64,000 bases of DNA from the NCBI RefSeq assembly GCF_021462225.1, contig NC_061800.1, positions 1,364,001 to 1,428,000 of the forward strand. The letters run 5' to 3'. The notes beneath the pieces were generated by a model. The model did not search any database. It was not told the origin of the DNA and saw only the letters and a list, made by a program, of their open reading frames with translations. The position numbers and the translations under genes were made by a program. This DNA is from Girardinichthys multiradiatus (taxonomy: Eukaryota > Chordata > Actinopteri > Cyprinodontiformes > Goodeidae). Below are positions 10,953-22,444 of the stretch, piece after piece (the stretch's first letter is position 1; the number at the start of each line of letters is the position of its first letter).

Positions 10953-13165
10953 AAAATAAGGTCTTGTTATAATGCATGAAAATATCTGTTACATTTTAAA
11001 ATGTGTTGTATTTTACATGCTTTTTTTTTTTTACAGATTTATATTATAAAACTATGTAAACAGTATGTTTAGCCATGACTGTAATGACGTTCCACAAAAT
11101 AGAAACTAAATGTTACTGCTAACTTTGCAGTTTAGTAGCTGAAGTAAATTTAACATCTCAAAAGGAAGTCTGGAAATTGGAATGTGGGATGTATCCCACC
11201 TCTTCATGATACATTCTGGACCAGAAAAAAAACTCAAAATATCTGTCTTGTTTTGTAATGTTTTGAGGCAGCTGATTTAGCTTTGTACTTATTGTTCTGA
11301 GTGTTGCTGTGCACCGCAAACGTAAAGTAGGTTGAAACAAGGATGAGTTTTAAGAAGCTGAAAGTGTCGCCTCACATGGCTGAGAACCCCATCACTCTTC
11401 TTTTGCAGTGACAAAATGGTATGGGGGACCAGCACACCATCTGTGCTGCATTAGTTGCAGAGGCTGTCATGATTGACAAAACTGGGAACAGCGACACTCC
11501 TGTCAGGCTCTGGGTTGCTACAGATGAAGAGTGATGGTCCATCACACAGGTTTTTAGTGTATGACTTGTGGAAGGCTTCAGCCTGGAAAAAACAAGCTCA
11601 TCTCTGGTGTAGATAAGGATGACAGTGTGCCACATGCTTGGTAATGGCTTCGTCAGCTTTGGGAATAAACAGAGGGGTGTTTATAATGAGATTGCGCTGC
11701 AGGGCCTCTGATGGTCCCGAGCTCCTGGAGTCTGCACACACCATTTAGTTTACAGGCTTGTTCTATAATACAGTTATGGATCTGGTCAAGTTATTTGTGG
11801 AATTACATGTAAATGGGAAATTATCATGGGATAACATAAATCAAGCATTGAAGGTAAACAAAGACACATGTTTGCAAGATGTGAATGAGGAACAGAAAGG
11901 TCCTGCTTGGGCATTCAAACTTCTAAACAATCCTTAAATGTATATAAACGTAAAGATTAATTAAAGAGCTGAGGGGAACCAGTTTAACTGCATGAGGATA
12001 AATAGCCAAATGTGAAAATAATTAAATATTGTTGGGAAAGCATGAAAAATTCATCATAAGATCACAGTTGGATAATTTTCTGTCTTTCCTTCTGAACTGA
12101 ACTAAAGATTAGAGTTAACAAACACTGTTTAAGACTGGTATATCCATTTTCAATATAACCACTGTCTGGTTCATTAATCACAGTTCTAATCACCATTGCA
12201 GTCTAGTGAAATGTATGCAGGTATATATGATTTTAGTGATTGATCTCTCATCCGAGCCCATATCAAAAATTACAGATCGGTGCATCAATCTGGAGGAACC
12301 CTAAGCCAAATGTAGGATTTGGCTAGGTAGGAATGTAGTAACCCCTTTTGAAAAACATTTCAGTCAAGACATAAAGTTTCTACATCAGATTTTTGTTATA
12401 ACTCAGCATAGGGCTCTGATTAGCAGTACATGCCTTGTCACATTTGGTAACCCAAAATATATGACCTAACTTTGGAATTTGTATTTACTATTTCCATCCA
12501 TACCTACTCTACTTGACTTGGGTTGGCTATACACGGTTTGGTTTGGCTTTCATTAGAATTGAGCACCATCTCAATGTGGGCAGTATTGCAAATAGCCATG
12601 AAGCCCCACAGTCCAAAAAGGTAACGTGATGTGATTTGTATGTGACACAAACACAACAACCTTGACTGCTGCTCTGTTGTCAGACTCAGAGTGAAAGAAG
12701 AGAGTCAGAGAAGGCTGCAGGCAGCAAGACGAAGCACTCTGGATTAGTACAGGAGAGAGAGGGAAGCCATGGAGACATATCAAACTGAAGGGTATAAGTT
12801 AATGCAACCTAATGCTTGCTTGCTATAGGGCTCAAATATACAATAAGCCCAGCATACAGTGATTTAACAGTTAAAGACATAATTTATTAAAATATGCTGT
12901 GACTAGTGATGCTTTCCCCTACCAAATCATGGATGGACAGTCTTCTGACATTGCAGTTTTTAGTACAATTCAGCATGGTTGCGACTGCAAGCAAGCAAGT
13001 ACTAAAATCAGTTCCACATAACTATTAATAATGCAAAAGCCTAAATAGCAAGTGGAGCTGTACCAAACCACGGTGACTAGTGACTTGTGGAAAATGGGCC
13101 AAAGAGTCATATCTCCTCAGAACAGTCCTACTTCTGCTTTTACTGTTCAGACAAATACTCTTTTT
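10953..13165. other. Unassigned AT-rich interval
   Basis: No element or gene recognised. A minus-strand open stretch of 87 codons at 11372-11635 has no family resemblance I can support. Other reading frames are short and interrupted. A poly-T run lies near 11020. Confidence 0.4.
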
Positions 13166-13171
13166 CCAAGC

Positions 13172-13573
13172 TCAGGCTGAACTAGTGATGAGCCACGTAG
13201 GTGAATGAGACACTTGTTTTGTTTGCTTTTTATCTGGCGGCTTGGGTTTTTGCTGGTGCCAGTTAATATCAACCTGGTTTCGTTGCATCAGTGGAGATCT
13301 GAATTTGCACATTTTCTGAGGCCTGTTCACTGTTTGAATGTACAGCACTCTAACTTTGCCTTTTCCTACTCTGTCTGAACGGACATGTGTTTCCCACAGA
13401 AGTTGAGGATACCTGCACATCTCCTGCATGGAGAGGTTCTCTGTTATGCAATGTATGGTCAAGACATACTGCACACTTTCATGGAGTTTGTGAAGAAATA
13501 ATAACTTAAGAGTGTGGTCTTCTTCAAGACCTGGAGCATAACATCCCTGAAAATAAGCAGTCTTCAAAGTCAA
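13172..13573 (-). CDS. Unassigned ORF, 133 codons
   Basis: An uninterrupted minus-strand frame whose composition is less biased than a random AT-rich ORF (Lys/Arg/Gln-rich C-terminal half, Leu/His-rich N-terminal half). I recognise no domain, signal peptide or membrane segment. It ends just left of the L2 insertion at 13.6 kb and may be a piece of an older retroelement. Treat as hypothetical. Confidence 0.2.
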   Translation of the reverse strand: MTLKTAYFQGCYAPGLEEDHTLKLLFLHKLHESVQYVLTIHCITENLSMQEMCRYPQLLWETHVRSDRVGKGKVRVLYIQTVNRPQKMCKFRSPLMQRNQVDINWHQQKPKPPDKKQTKQVSHSPTWLITSSA

Positions 13574-13664
13574 GTTTGTTCAGTTCATGAAATAGTGGAA
13601 GATCATGATTTAAGAAAAGGAGTCCTCTCAAGATTTAAATGAGAGCTTTCCAATAAATGGACTC

Positions 13665-14306
13665 GTGCCTCTGGTGGTGGTTGGAATGTTTGCTTCATCT
13701 AAACTGTCAACTTGTATGTTGGACCCAATCCCAACCAAATTATTTAAGGAAGTGTTCCCTCTGATTACCAGTCCCATTTTAGATAGGATTAACCTATCCT
13801 TAGTAAATGGATATGTACCACAAGCTTTTAAGGTAGCTGTAATGAAACCTTTGCTTAAGAAACCTTCGCTTGATTAAGATGATTTAAGAAATTACAGACC
13901 TATATCCAATCTTCCGTTTTTGTCTAAAATTCTTGAGAAAATAGTTGTTAATCAAATGTGTGAGCATTTACACGGCCATGATGTTTGAAGAGTTTTAGTC
14001 AGGCTTCGGAGCTCATCATAGCACTGAAACAGCTCTGCTGAAAGTCACTAATGATATTCTTAAGGCCTCAGATAATGGACTTATTGTCTGTACTTGTCCT
14101 GTTAGATCTCAGTGCTGCATTTGATACAGTTGATCACAATATTCTCTTAGAAAGGCTAGAATATTCTGTAGGGATCAGGGAAACAGGCTGATTTAAATCT
14201 TAATTGTCTTACAGATCCCAGTTTGTTCATGTAAATGTTAAATCATCTTCAAACTCCAGGGTTAATTGTGGAGTACCACAGGGTTCAGTGCTTGGGCCAA
14301 TTCTCT

Positions 14307-14350
<44 letters not shown>

Positions 14351-15091
14351 TACAATTATCAGGCAGCATAAGATACATTTTCACTGTTACGCTGATGATA
14401 CTCAGCTTTACTTATCCATGAATCCTGATGAGCCCAATCAGTTAGACAGACTACAAGCATATCTTAAAGACATGAAAACTTGGATTACTTACAATTTTCT
14501 GCCTCTAATTTCAGACAAGACAGAAGTTGTCGTCTGTGGACCGGAGTCTTTGAAAAAGAAACTGCTTAGTCAATCACTTAACCTGGATGAGATAAAATTG
14601 AACTCTGGTAATAAAGTAAAAAACCTTGGTGTTATTTTTGACCAGGACATGTCATTTAAATCTCATATTAAACAGGTTTCTAGGGTTTCCTTCTTTCATC
14701 TCCGGAACATTGCAAAAATTAGAAATATCCTATCCAGAAGTGATGCTGAAAAACTAGTCCAAGCATTTGTTAATTCAAGGTTGCACTATTGTAATTCCTT
14801 ACTATCAGGATGTCATCAAAATGCAGTTAAAAGCCTTCAGCTGATTCAAATTGCTGCAGCATGAGTTCTAATGAAAATTAAAAAGACAGATCAGATTTAT
14901 CCTATTTTAGCTTCCCTTCACTGGCTCCCTGTTAAATCCAGATTAGAATTTAAATTTCTACTTCTCACATATAAAGCCCTTAACGAACAAGCTCCACCAT
15001 ACATCAGAGATCTGATTGTTCCATATATTCCTAACAGTTCCTTTGTTCTCAGACTGCAGGTTTACTGGTAGTTCCTAGAGTCTCTAGAAGT
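13665..15091 (+). pseudogene. L2 reverse transcriptase, broken
   Basis: Reverse transcriptase and C-terminal region. Visible blocks are NYRPISNLPFLSKILEKIV near 13890, VLLDLSAAFDTVDHNIL near 14095 (first catalytic Asp), VNCGVPQGSVLGPILF near 14265, CYADDTQLYLS near 14385 (YADD catalytic pair), then KVKNLGVIFDQDMSFKSHI near 14620 and LHWLPVKSRLEFK near 14920. Stops and shifts occur near 13877, 13990-14060, 14180 and 14864, and a TA microsatellite is expanded inside the palm between the VPQG and YADD blocks. In life the enzyme copies its own RNA at a nicked chromosomal site. Confidence 0.85.
14311..14348. repeat. (TA)n microsatellite inside L2 RT
   Basis: About 18 TA units placed between the RT blocks VPQGSVLGPILF and YADD. 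It encodes an alternating Tyr-Ile run, so the frame passes through but the palm fold would be disrupted. Confidence 0.9.
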
Positions 15092-15097
15092 AGAATG
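15092..15097. repeat. Harbinger target-site duplication, left
   Basis: AGAATG, repeated directly after the element at 20146-20151. Intact L2 copies carry a single AGAAT(G/T)GGAGG at this point. Confidence 0.8.
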
Positions 15098-15117
15098 TAC
15101 GGTGGCCAGGGGGTGCA

Positions 15118-15424
15118 AAACACTTTTACAAGTACCGAAACAAATTTACATTTCAGAAAACAAATTTACATTTCAGAAAACACTTTTACATTTCAGAAAA
15201 CTAATTTACATTTCAGAAAACAAATTTACATTTCATAAAACACTTTTACATTTCAGAAAACACTTTTACATTTCAGAAAACACTTTTAGATTTCAGAAAA
15301 CAAATTTACATTTCAGAAAACACTTTTACATTTAAGAAAACAAATTTACATTTCAGAAAACACTTTAACATTTCAGAAAACAAATTTACATTTCAGAAAA
15401 CACTTTTACATTTCAGAAAATCAA
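15118..15424 (+). repeat. 20-bp tandem array in left Harbinger arm
   Basis: About 15 units alternating irregularly between ACTTTTACATTTCAGAAAAC and AAATTTACATTTCAGAAAAC. The same units occur inverted in the right arm. Subterminal arrays of this kind often bind transposase. Confidence 0.9.
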
Positions 15425-16237
15425 TCAGAAAGGGAATGTACCAACGCCGAGGCTGACCCGGAAGTCAGCCTCAGGGGCTGCATCCTTCGAAGGCCGTATT
15501 TGTAGGCCGATTACGTTACAGCACGGCGACGAAGGCTGTCCCAATTCATGAATCATTCCGAGCAAATGCTGCCGACAAATGTGTCCTTATTTTGCCCGAT
15601 TTGAAGGATGGGTCGTGAGTATCCTTCGCGGCCCATCATTTCCCATCATTCATTGCGGGTCGAAGCGGATTGGTCAAGCAGGGGAAGCCTTGGCGGACCA
15701 TAGCAACAAAAGCTGTGAGTAAATTGTGGAAAATTACACTTTCTGTGACACAAATTAACTTCTACAATGTTTTAAGTGCGGGAATATAACTATGTAGACG
15801 TGAAATATCTGCTTGATTTATCTAGACATCGCTTAATTTCAAACGTGCTCCGACGTCTTCGGAGTTTTCCGTTCCCGGCGTAGTAACTGGCTCGCCTCGC
15901 CAGCCCTACCGGCGGTGAGGCGAGCTAGCCCGGTAGAGATCTGACCGGACTATCGGCACTAAGCTCCTGCTGGCAGTCATCACAGTGAACGTTTAACACA
16001 AGTTATTTCTAACAGTTTATGTTGTTATTTTAATTGTTACTGAAAATCGATTTAACATTTCAGGTGATATTAAGATTAACCAGAATAAATGGACAGTTTT
16101 ATGTAATCCAACTGTATCGCTGGAGAGTGTGATTGAGAATAAATAAGCTTTACAATATGAATTTTTAATGAAGAAATGTACTATATGTTTTAAAGGTTTA
16201 TTTATAATTCAGTTAGCATTATAATTTCTGATTCCAG

Positions 16238-17163
16238 GTAAACCCGACGTGGAATACACCTCCAAATGTAAGTGAATCTCAGTAAAGAAGTTAAAAGTTT
16301 GAAAGAGCTTGTTTTAGACATTTGAAATATTTTCTTCAAATTAAGACAAATGTGAAATTAAAAAAAACTTTATTTTTGCTCTGATATTATGCAAGATGTT
16401 TTTTTTTGGTATTTTCATATTTATTTTTTTTTAGGTACAAAGAAGCAGACGGGCCAGTTTATTAAGCTCAGGGGTGAGAACTACCCCCTTTTCACTGGAG
16501 TTAAAAACTCAGCCACCGTGGCTTGGAGGTAAAATAACAACATTCTTTGCAGTCAGTTTCTGTCCAGTTTCATAAACTCCTATCTCTCTAACTTTCATAA
16601 ATATCCATCCAGTGATTAACATACTTTTTTCGGTTTAGGACAGTTCTGGAGAAGATGGACCAACAGGGGAAGGTCACCCCCTTTCCAGGCCAAAACAATG
16701 TGGGACAATTTGAAAAAAAAAAAAAGAATTTAGAGTATGTTCAGAACTTCTCATGTCACACACAAATAAAAAAATTATTTCTAAAAGTCTTGTTGGTTTC
16801 TCTGTTTAGTCAACTCTTTTTTTTTATTCCATCTAACTTTAGGATTGTAAGTATCCAGGGTCAGGAGAGGGAGTCTGTGAAAAGCCCACTGCTGCTACTT
16901 GGCCCTGGTTTGTCTTTATGGATGAGGTGTTGGGACAGAGGTCTTCCACAACACCTCCTGTCCTGATTGCCTCCATCCCTGAGGACACTCCAGGGCCAAG
17001 CGGAGCGGTGGTCAACCAGATGGAGAAGGAAGACAGTAAGCCAGCAGGAAGGGGTCTGAAAAGAAAGAGGGACAGAGATGATGGAGTTGATGGAGTCGAT
17101 CAGGGAGGACATGAGGGTACAGAGAATGGACAGACTGTTTTCCAAAGAATGGCACCAAAATAA
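16238..17163 (+). pseudogene. Harbinger Myb/SANT-like DNA-binding protein, broken
   Basis: Exon-like blocks with good splice signals: about 16238-16269 (KPDVEYTSK), 16435-16529 (TKKQTGQFIKLRGENYPLF), 16640-16730 (TVLEKMDQQGKVTPF) and 16843-17163. The last block carries DCKYPGSGEG, then ATWPWFVFMDEVLGQRSSTT and an acidic/basic C-terminus. Together they form the trihelix-like domain and tail of the second Harbinger protein, which brings the transposase to the nucleus and to the ends. An A-run at 16713 disrupts the KKKWDNLKKKY-type helix, and a frameshift near 17076 alters the C-terminus. The first block starts at the very point where the two inverted arms diverge. Confidence 0.75.
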
Positions 17164-17809
17164 GGTGCTATAAAAGAAATAAATAAATGTGTTTTGTTCA
17201 GATTGTTTCTTAAAGTTTTAAGGTGTTCTAATAAATTTCAAAATTGTTTTGGTCACTAGTTATTTCCATTTGATCTCACAATACATCAACTTCATTTAAA
17301 GTTATAAACAGAATTTATTATGAAAAATACAAACAGCACTTTAAACAGAATGAGGGAAGAAAACATTCAAACAGATCAAGATTACAAGACAAAAGGCATA
17401 AAATAAAACTATGTACAAGTATTTACAATGGCGACAGCAGGATCGACCTGAGTGACCGGTTCCTGAAAAAACCTCTTCAACAGAACAAAGAGGCAGATGT
17501 CTTTCTGAACAGAAAGTCTGGCGGTGTGGCTAAATCTCTCGCAAGGTCAGAGACATGGATGGGATGCTGCAACTGAGACCTGTGGTTAGTCTTTCTGGAT
17601 GGTTAGCAAAGCATCACACAAGTGGTCTGCAGATGTTTATGATGCCTCTCTCCGCCGTCCACGGTATCGTCCATCAAGTTTATAGGGCTGGCTGAATTGA
17701 CGGCTGCCACATCACTAAGAGGTAATTGGAAAAATGCAGAATTAGAAGATGGTGCTCACAAAATATTACAATTAGTTATACCCCTCAAAAATTAATCACA
17801 TCTATAATA

Positions 17810-18955
17810 TTATACTTGGCTGACACAGTAGTCATGTTCTGGTGGTACCTCCTCCAGGGCAGACACCTCAGCTGAAAGCTGGTCCCGCCAGAGAGCAACG
17901 CTGACTGCCTCAGTCCCGACCTCACCCTCATCCTCTTCTACAGCCTCCTCTGGGCCATCCTCTGGGGCCATGACATCCACAGCACCAAGGCAGATGTTGT
18001 GGAGGATGGCGCATGCTGTTATGACCTGAAAACAATTTAAAAGAGGTGCATATATGTGTATGTGTATATATTATTTATAATGTATATATAAAATGGATCT
18101 AGGTCAAAACTTACGTGAGGTACAAAGGTGTCGTGCACCTCCAGCGCTTGCAGGAAGATGGCCCTGAATCTGGTTTTCATCATTCCAAAAACACGCTCTA
18201 TTATAGAGCGTGTTTTGGAATGATGGCTGTTAAAGCGCTGGGCTCCCACACCTTGTATTGTCCTCTTGTAGAGAGTGATGAGGGGGAGTGGATATTGAAG
18301 GTATGGGTACCCTCCATCAGCAAGGATAAAAGGCCCTGGAGGAGGATAAACTGTACAGTGGACTGTGGCAGAGCACCCTAGAGTCATGCACTGACCCAGG
18401 CCAGCCCACATACGTGTCAATAAAATGGCTCTCAGAAACTGCTTGCAGGATTATGGAAGGGAAGAGTTTCTTGTTCCTGTAGCACTGACCATCAGGGCTG
18501 CTTGGACACCTGAAGTGGATATGGCAGCTGTCAATTGCACCCACAGCTTTAAGAAAAGCTCTGTGGCGTGCCAGCCCTGCAAACTCACGGGACGCTGCCT
18601 TAAGTCCTCAGGGGTCTTTAGAAGGTAGATGACCTGGTGACGAATAGCCACAATCTCCTCTGTAACTCTGTGGACGATGCGATGGACAGTAGAGCGAGGC
18701 ATCCCAAACACTCTGCAGACCACTCTGTAGGATGTGCCACTTGCCACCAAGAAAAGAAAAACCAAGGTCTCAATAGTAGCACCCATCCATGTCGCCTATC
18801 CTGGTGCAAAAGATTAAGCAGCACTACCAGAGACTCCCTGCTCAGCCAAAAATCAGGCCTGGTGTCCTCCTGGTTGAAGAAGCGATCAGGACTGGGACAC
18901 TCAGGTTGATCGTGCAGTAAAGGGGTCTGGTCTAGAAAAGGGAAGAATGGAGATG
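17810..18955 (-). pseudogene. Harbinger DDE transposase, frameshifted
   Basis: Minus-strand transposase of the HARBI1/DDE_Tnp_4 type. The block at 18930-18790 reads PDRFFNQEDTRPDFWL, then LLNLLHQDRRHGW. A one-base shift near 18790 leads into the HTH part (FGMPRSTVHRIVHRVTEEIV). After another disturbance near 18590-18560 come the catalytic blocks VGAIDSCHIHF, GWPGSVHDSRVL, FILADGGYPYLQYPLPL and RSIIERVFGMMKTRFRAI, which supply the Asp, Asp and Glu. An intron from about 18111 to 18027 joins to an exon reading ITACAILHNICLG and an acidic tail ending HDYCVSQ near 17815. The length agrees with the family (about 350 residues). It is not intact because of the shifts and a damaged segment near 18400. 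Confidence 0.85.
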
Positions 18956-19119
18956 GAAAAACACATTATTTTTAAGTCATGCTTCTGGATATTTTAAGTG
19001 ATCAAAGCAAGTAGATACTAATACACCAAAAACACTGCATTATTATATAATTATCTAAGAACAGCCAGAGGGGATCAAATACTTTATAATTCCCATCTAT
19101 CTTAAGATTTTAAGTTGTT

Positions 19120-19122
<3 letters not shown>

Positions 19123-19158
<36 letters not shown>

Positions 19159-19186
19159 TAATGTATGTCAACATACATTAGCCATA
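19123..19186. repeat. TA microsatellite with adjoining perfect hairpin
   Basis: About 17 TA units, then a perfect palindrome with 16-bp arms (19153-19168 and 19171-19186) and a 2-base loop, centred on GGCTAATGTATGT. It lies in the presumed first intron of the transposase gene. Confidence 0.85.
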
Positions 19187-19261
19187 AAGTTGCTATCTCT
19201 TTGTTTATTGGCTAGTTAAATCAAACATCTTTTTTACCTGAACATGATTGTCTCTGGATTG

Positions 19262-20145
19262 TACCTGGAATCAGAAATTATAATGCTAACTGAATTATAA
19301 ATAAACTTTTCAAACATATAGCACATTTCTTCATTAAAAATTCATATTGTAAAGTTTATTTATTCTCAATCACACTCTCCAGCGATACAGTTGGATTACA
19401 TAAAACTGTCCATTTATTCTGGTTAACCTTAATATCACCTGAAATGTTAAATCGATTTTCAGTAACAATTAAAATAATAACATAAACTGTTAGAAATCAC
19501 TTGTGCTAAACGTTCACTGTGATGACTGCCAGCGGGAGCTTAGTACCGATAGTCCGGTCAGATCTCTACCGGGCTAGCTCGCCTCACCGCCGGTAGGGCT
19601 GGCGAGGCGAGCCAGTTACTACGCCGGGAACGGAAAACTCTGAAGACGTCAGAGCACGTTTGACCCGCAATGAATGATGGGAAATGATGGGCCGCGAAGG
19701 ATACTCACGACCCATCCTTCAAATCGGGCAAAATAAGGACACATTTGTCGGCAGCATTTGCTCGGAATGATTCATGAATTGGGACAGCCTTCGTCGCCGC
19801 GCTGTAACGTAATCGGCTTACAAATACGGCCTTCGAAGGATGCAGCCGCTGAGGCTGACTTCCGGGTCAGCCTCGGCATTGGTACATTCCCTTTCCGGTT
19901 GATTTTCTGAAATGTAAAAGTGTTTTCTGAAATGTTAATTTGTTTTCTGAAATGTAAAAGTGTTTTCTGAAATGTAAATTTGTTTTCTTAAATGTAAAAG
20001 TGTTTTCTGAAATGTAAATTTGTTTCGCATCTTGTTAAATTGTTTTCTGAAATGTAAATTTGTTTTCTGAAATGTAAATTTGTTTTCTGAAATGTAAATT
20101 TGTTTCGGTACTTGTAAAAGCGTTTTGCACCCCCCGGCCACCGTA
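19262..20145 (-). repeat. Right inverted arm of the Harbinger element
   Basis: Near-identical inverted copy of the left arm. It contains about 10 of the 20-bp units at 19905-20110. The inner end stops at CAG/GTA, a splice-acceptor-like boundary shared with the left arm, so each arm may supply promoter and leader to the gene beside it. Confidence 0.85.
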
Positions 20146-20465
20146 AGAATGGGAGGCAGATCGTTTAGTTATCCGGCTCCTCTCCTGTGGAACCAGCTCC
20201 CAGTTTTAGTCAGTGAGGCAGACACCCTGTCTACTTTTAAGGCTAGGCTTAAAACTTTCCTTTTTGATAAAGCTTATAGTTAGAGTGGCTTAGGTTATCC
20301 TGAGTTATCTCTGTAGTTATGCTGCTATAGGCTTAGGCTGCTGGAAGACATCATGACCACTTTCATTCTTTCACAACCCCGCACCATTCCAAACCCTTTG
20401 TGGAGTGCCTTGAGACGACATGTGTTGTGAATTGGCACTACATAAATAAAAACTGAATTGAATTT

Positions 20466-20912
20466 GAGATAAAAATTGCTAAAATCAACAACAGAACACA
20501 CATCTAAAATATTTTAATTCAGTTTCAAATTGTGGTCTTATACAAAACACAGCCTCTGGATACAGATGTGCAGCAAACTGTCTAAACAGTGATATTAACT
20601 GTGAAATTAAACCAATTTTCATGATATTGCTCACACAGAAGAAACCAGATTGAGTCAAAACATATAGATATTATTGGAGTTATTAACTTTGACAAAAGTC
20701 TGAAATTGTGAAATCCAGTGGTGTCACAGGTTATATTATTCTCTTATATATAAGCAGTGATGTCTAATGTTAGAACTCTGATGTTGTAAGTCCTATTATT
20801 TCATTAATGACCAGTGACGGCTGATTTTAAGCCAATCACCTGGTACATTAATAATGTGAAGTTCTGGTTTATTTATTCTCATATATGTACAATATAAGCG
20901 GTTTAAAATAAT
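20466..20912. other. Unassigned AT-rich interval, probable leader of the adjacent LTR element
   Basis: No reading frame of note. It lies downstream (minus strand) of the tRNA-Asn-like primer site at 20913-20930 and is therefore probably the 5' internal part of that element. Confidence 0.4.
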
Positions 20913-20930
20913 GCCCACCCAGGGACACCA
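20913..20930 (-). promoter_or_regulatory. Primer-binding site, tRNA-Asn-like
   Basis: The minus strand reads TGGTGTCCCTGGGTGGGC, which differs by one base from the complement of the 3' end of vertebrate tRNA-Asn. It lies 3 bases inside the LTR end at 20934. Confidence 0.7.
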
Positions 20931-20933
20931 AAA

Positions 20934-21199
20934 TGTTGAGATGATTATTATTATGAATATATTTTTTAATATTTAATATTCATATTTTAATGTTTAGGTA
21001 AATAATAACTCGGTTTATTAAGTGTTGTCCGGTGAATACCAGCCCAATAAGGCGGTGGTATTAGGACAATATGGAAAAGGTTGAGCCAAGCTCTGACATT
21101 ACTAAACAGCAAAACTCTGCACACACATGGAATAAATTCACACAAGTTTTTAAAATACAAAACTTTATTAACAAAAATAAGTCAACTCAAAGTCAAACA
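20934..21199 (-). mobile_element. LTR (about 266 bp) of a tRNA-Asn-primed element
   Basis: The minus strand starts TGTTTGACTTTGAGTTGA and ends CATCTCAACA, followed by the primer site. Two AATAAA signals lie inside. The U3/R half matches 46758-46906 next to the ERV-C pol, so both belong to one family. Its partner LTR is not seen nearby. Confidence 0.7.
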
Positions 21200-21439
21200 A
21201 ATTTTAGGTTATCCTGAGCTATCTTCCTTATTTTTTACCTCCGTCTTCTTCCCTCCCTGTTGGATGGAGTAAGGGGGAGTCAGGTTTAGCCTAATCCGGC
21301 TCATTTATGATTGAGGTGCAAACACACCCTCCATTTCTGCTACCTGTATGACCCCCTCTCTTTTCCAATGGTTATGGTCAATCTGACAGAGAGGTATCCC
21401 AATCGTTGTGGTTTTTAGTATAACAATGGCCATCAGTGG

Positions 21440-22440
21440 GCTCTAGATGGACAAACTGTCTACTTTTAAGGGTAGGCTTAAAGCTTTCCTTTTTAATAAA
21501 GCTTATAGTTAGAGTGGCTTAGGTTATCCTGAGCTATCTCTGTAGTTATGCTGCTATAGGCTTAGGCTGCTGGAGGACATAATGACCACTTTCACCCACT
21601 TCGCTACATTCTCACACTACTCTCCAATTTTATTATTTGCTGTTATTTCAGCTTTTAACTTTGTTCTCTCTTTTCTCTTCCTAGAAGCTACACCTGGCCT
21701 GACTCTATGTCTACCTGTGACACCTTTCTCGAGAGGGGCATCTTCCAAGCTTCTGCTGGCAACAACATAATGCTCACCCTCTACCGATGACCCACACGGC
21801 CCTGTCTTTGTGTTTAACCCTTTCTCTCTCCTAGACATGGCAATTGACTGAGCTTTTACTGTGACTAACTGTATGTGCTCTCTTTCAGACTCTAACCTTG
21901 AAAACTGGCTCAGAGTTTATCTGTTCTTTCTTTCTAGATGAAACAACTAAAGGAGCTACATCCATTAACATTTACTTTTCCTTCCCATAGAAAGTACTGC
22001 TGGATCAGTGCTTCTTTGTTCTCTTTGTGTCTCTGCTCTGTTCTCTCAAACCCCCAGTCGGTCGTGGCAGATGGCCGCTCACACTGAGCCTGGTTCTGCT
22101 GGAGGTTTTGTCCTGTTAAAAGGGAGTTTTTCCTCTCCACTGTCGCTACATGCATGCTCAGTATGAGGGATTGCTGCAAAGTTTCAACGCCAGTGACTGT
22201 CCACTGTCTCTACATGCTCATCTGGGAGGAGTGAATGCCTCAAATCTCTGACTGGATGCAATCTGCTGGGTTTCCTTAGACAGAAAAACTTTTTATCCAA
22301 TTTGATTAAATAATTGAATCTGACTGCACTGTTCAATGATTAGGATTAATTGGAATGTATGTACCTGACTTTTGTGAAGTGCCTTGAGACAACATGTGTT
22401 GTGAATCGGCGCTATATAAATAAACTGAATTTAATTTAAT
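21440..22440 (+). mobile_element. L2 LINE 3' end (long 3' UTR form)
   Basis: Starts with the end of ORF2 (STFKGRLKAFLFNKAYS then stop) and carries the full-length 3' UTR also seen at 63.0-63.7 kb, ending GTTGTGAATCGGCGCTATAT, AAATAAACTGAATTTAATTT. It is non-coding apart from its first 60 bases. Confidence 0.8.
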
Positions 22441-22444
22441 TTGT

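Larger units (their letters stand above)
15098..20145. mobile_element. PIF/Harbinger transposon with very long inverted arms
   Basis: A 5.05-kb element bounded by TACGGTGGCC and GGCCACCGTA. The left arm is 15098-16240 (1143 bp) and the right arm 19262-20145 (884 bp). Each arm consists of the terminus, an array of 20-bp units, then a GC-richer block with GCCGAGGCTGAC and CCGGTAGAGATCTGAC. The left arm has 179 bp (15662-15840) absent from the right. Between the arms lie two convergent genes, a Myb/SANT-like gene (+) and a DDE transposase (-), the pair carried by autonomous Harbingers. The 6-bp target duplication is longer than the 3 bp usual for the superfamily. Confidence 0.85.
13620..20465 (+). 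mobile_element. L2-type LINE, split by a Harbinger insertion
   Basis: RT and the C-terminal region run from about 13640 to 15091. The 3' end resumes at 20152 (LWNQLPVLVSEADTLSTF, then FKARLKTFLFDKAYS and a stop) and reaches the AATAAA-like tail with AACTGAATTGAATTT at about 20462. The two halves join exactly in frame at the Harbinger target site, as shown by uninterrupted L2 copies at 51 and 62.8 kb in this window. It is 5' truncated. Confidence 0.85.

Noticed and set aside
11372..11635. Conserved protein remnant (zona-pellucida-like was considered)
   Set aside because: Cysteine spacing and flanking motifs could not be matched in one frame.
14235..14864. 209-codon frame with a Tyr-Ile repeat as a gene
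   Set aside because: It is the L2 RT frame running through a TA microsatellite.
15118..15424. Regular 20-bp repeats as a CRISPR-like array
   Set aside because: There are no unique spacers; units are head-to-tail variants of one sequence, mirrored in the other transposon arm, in a eukaryotic genome.
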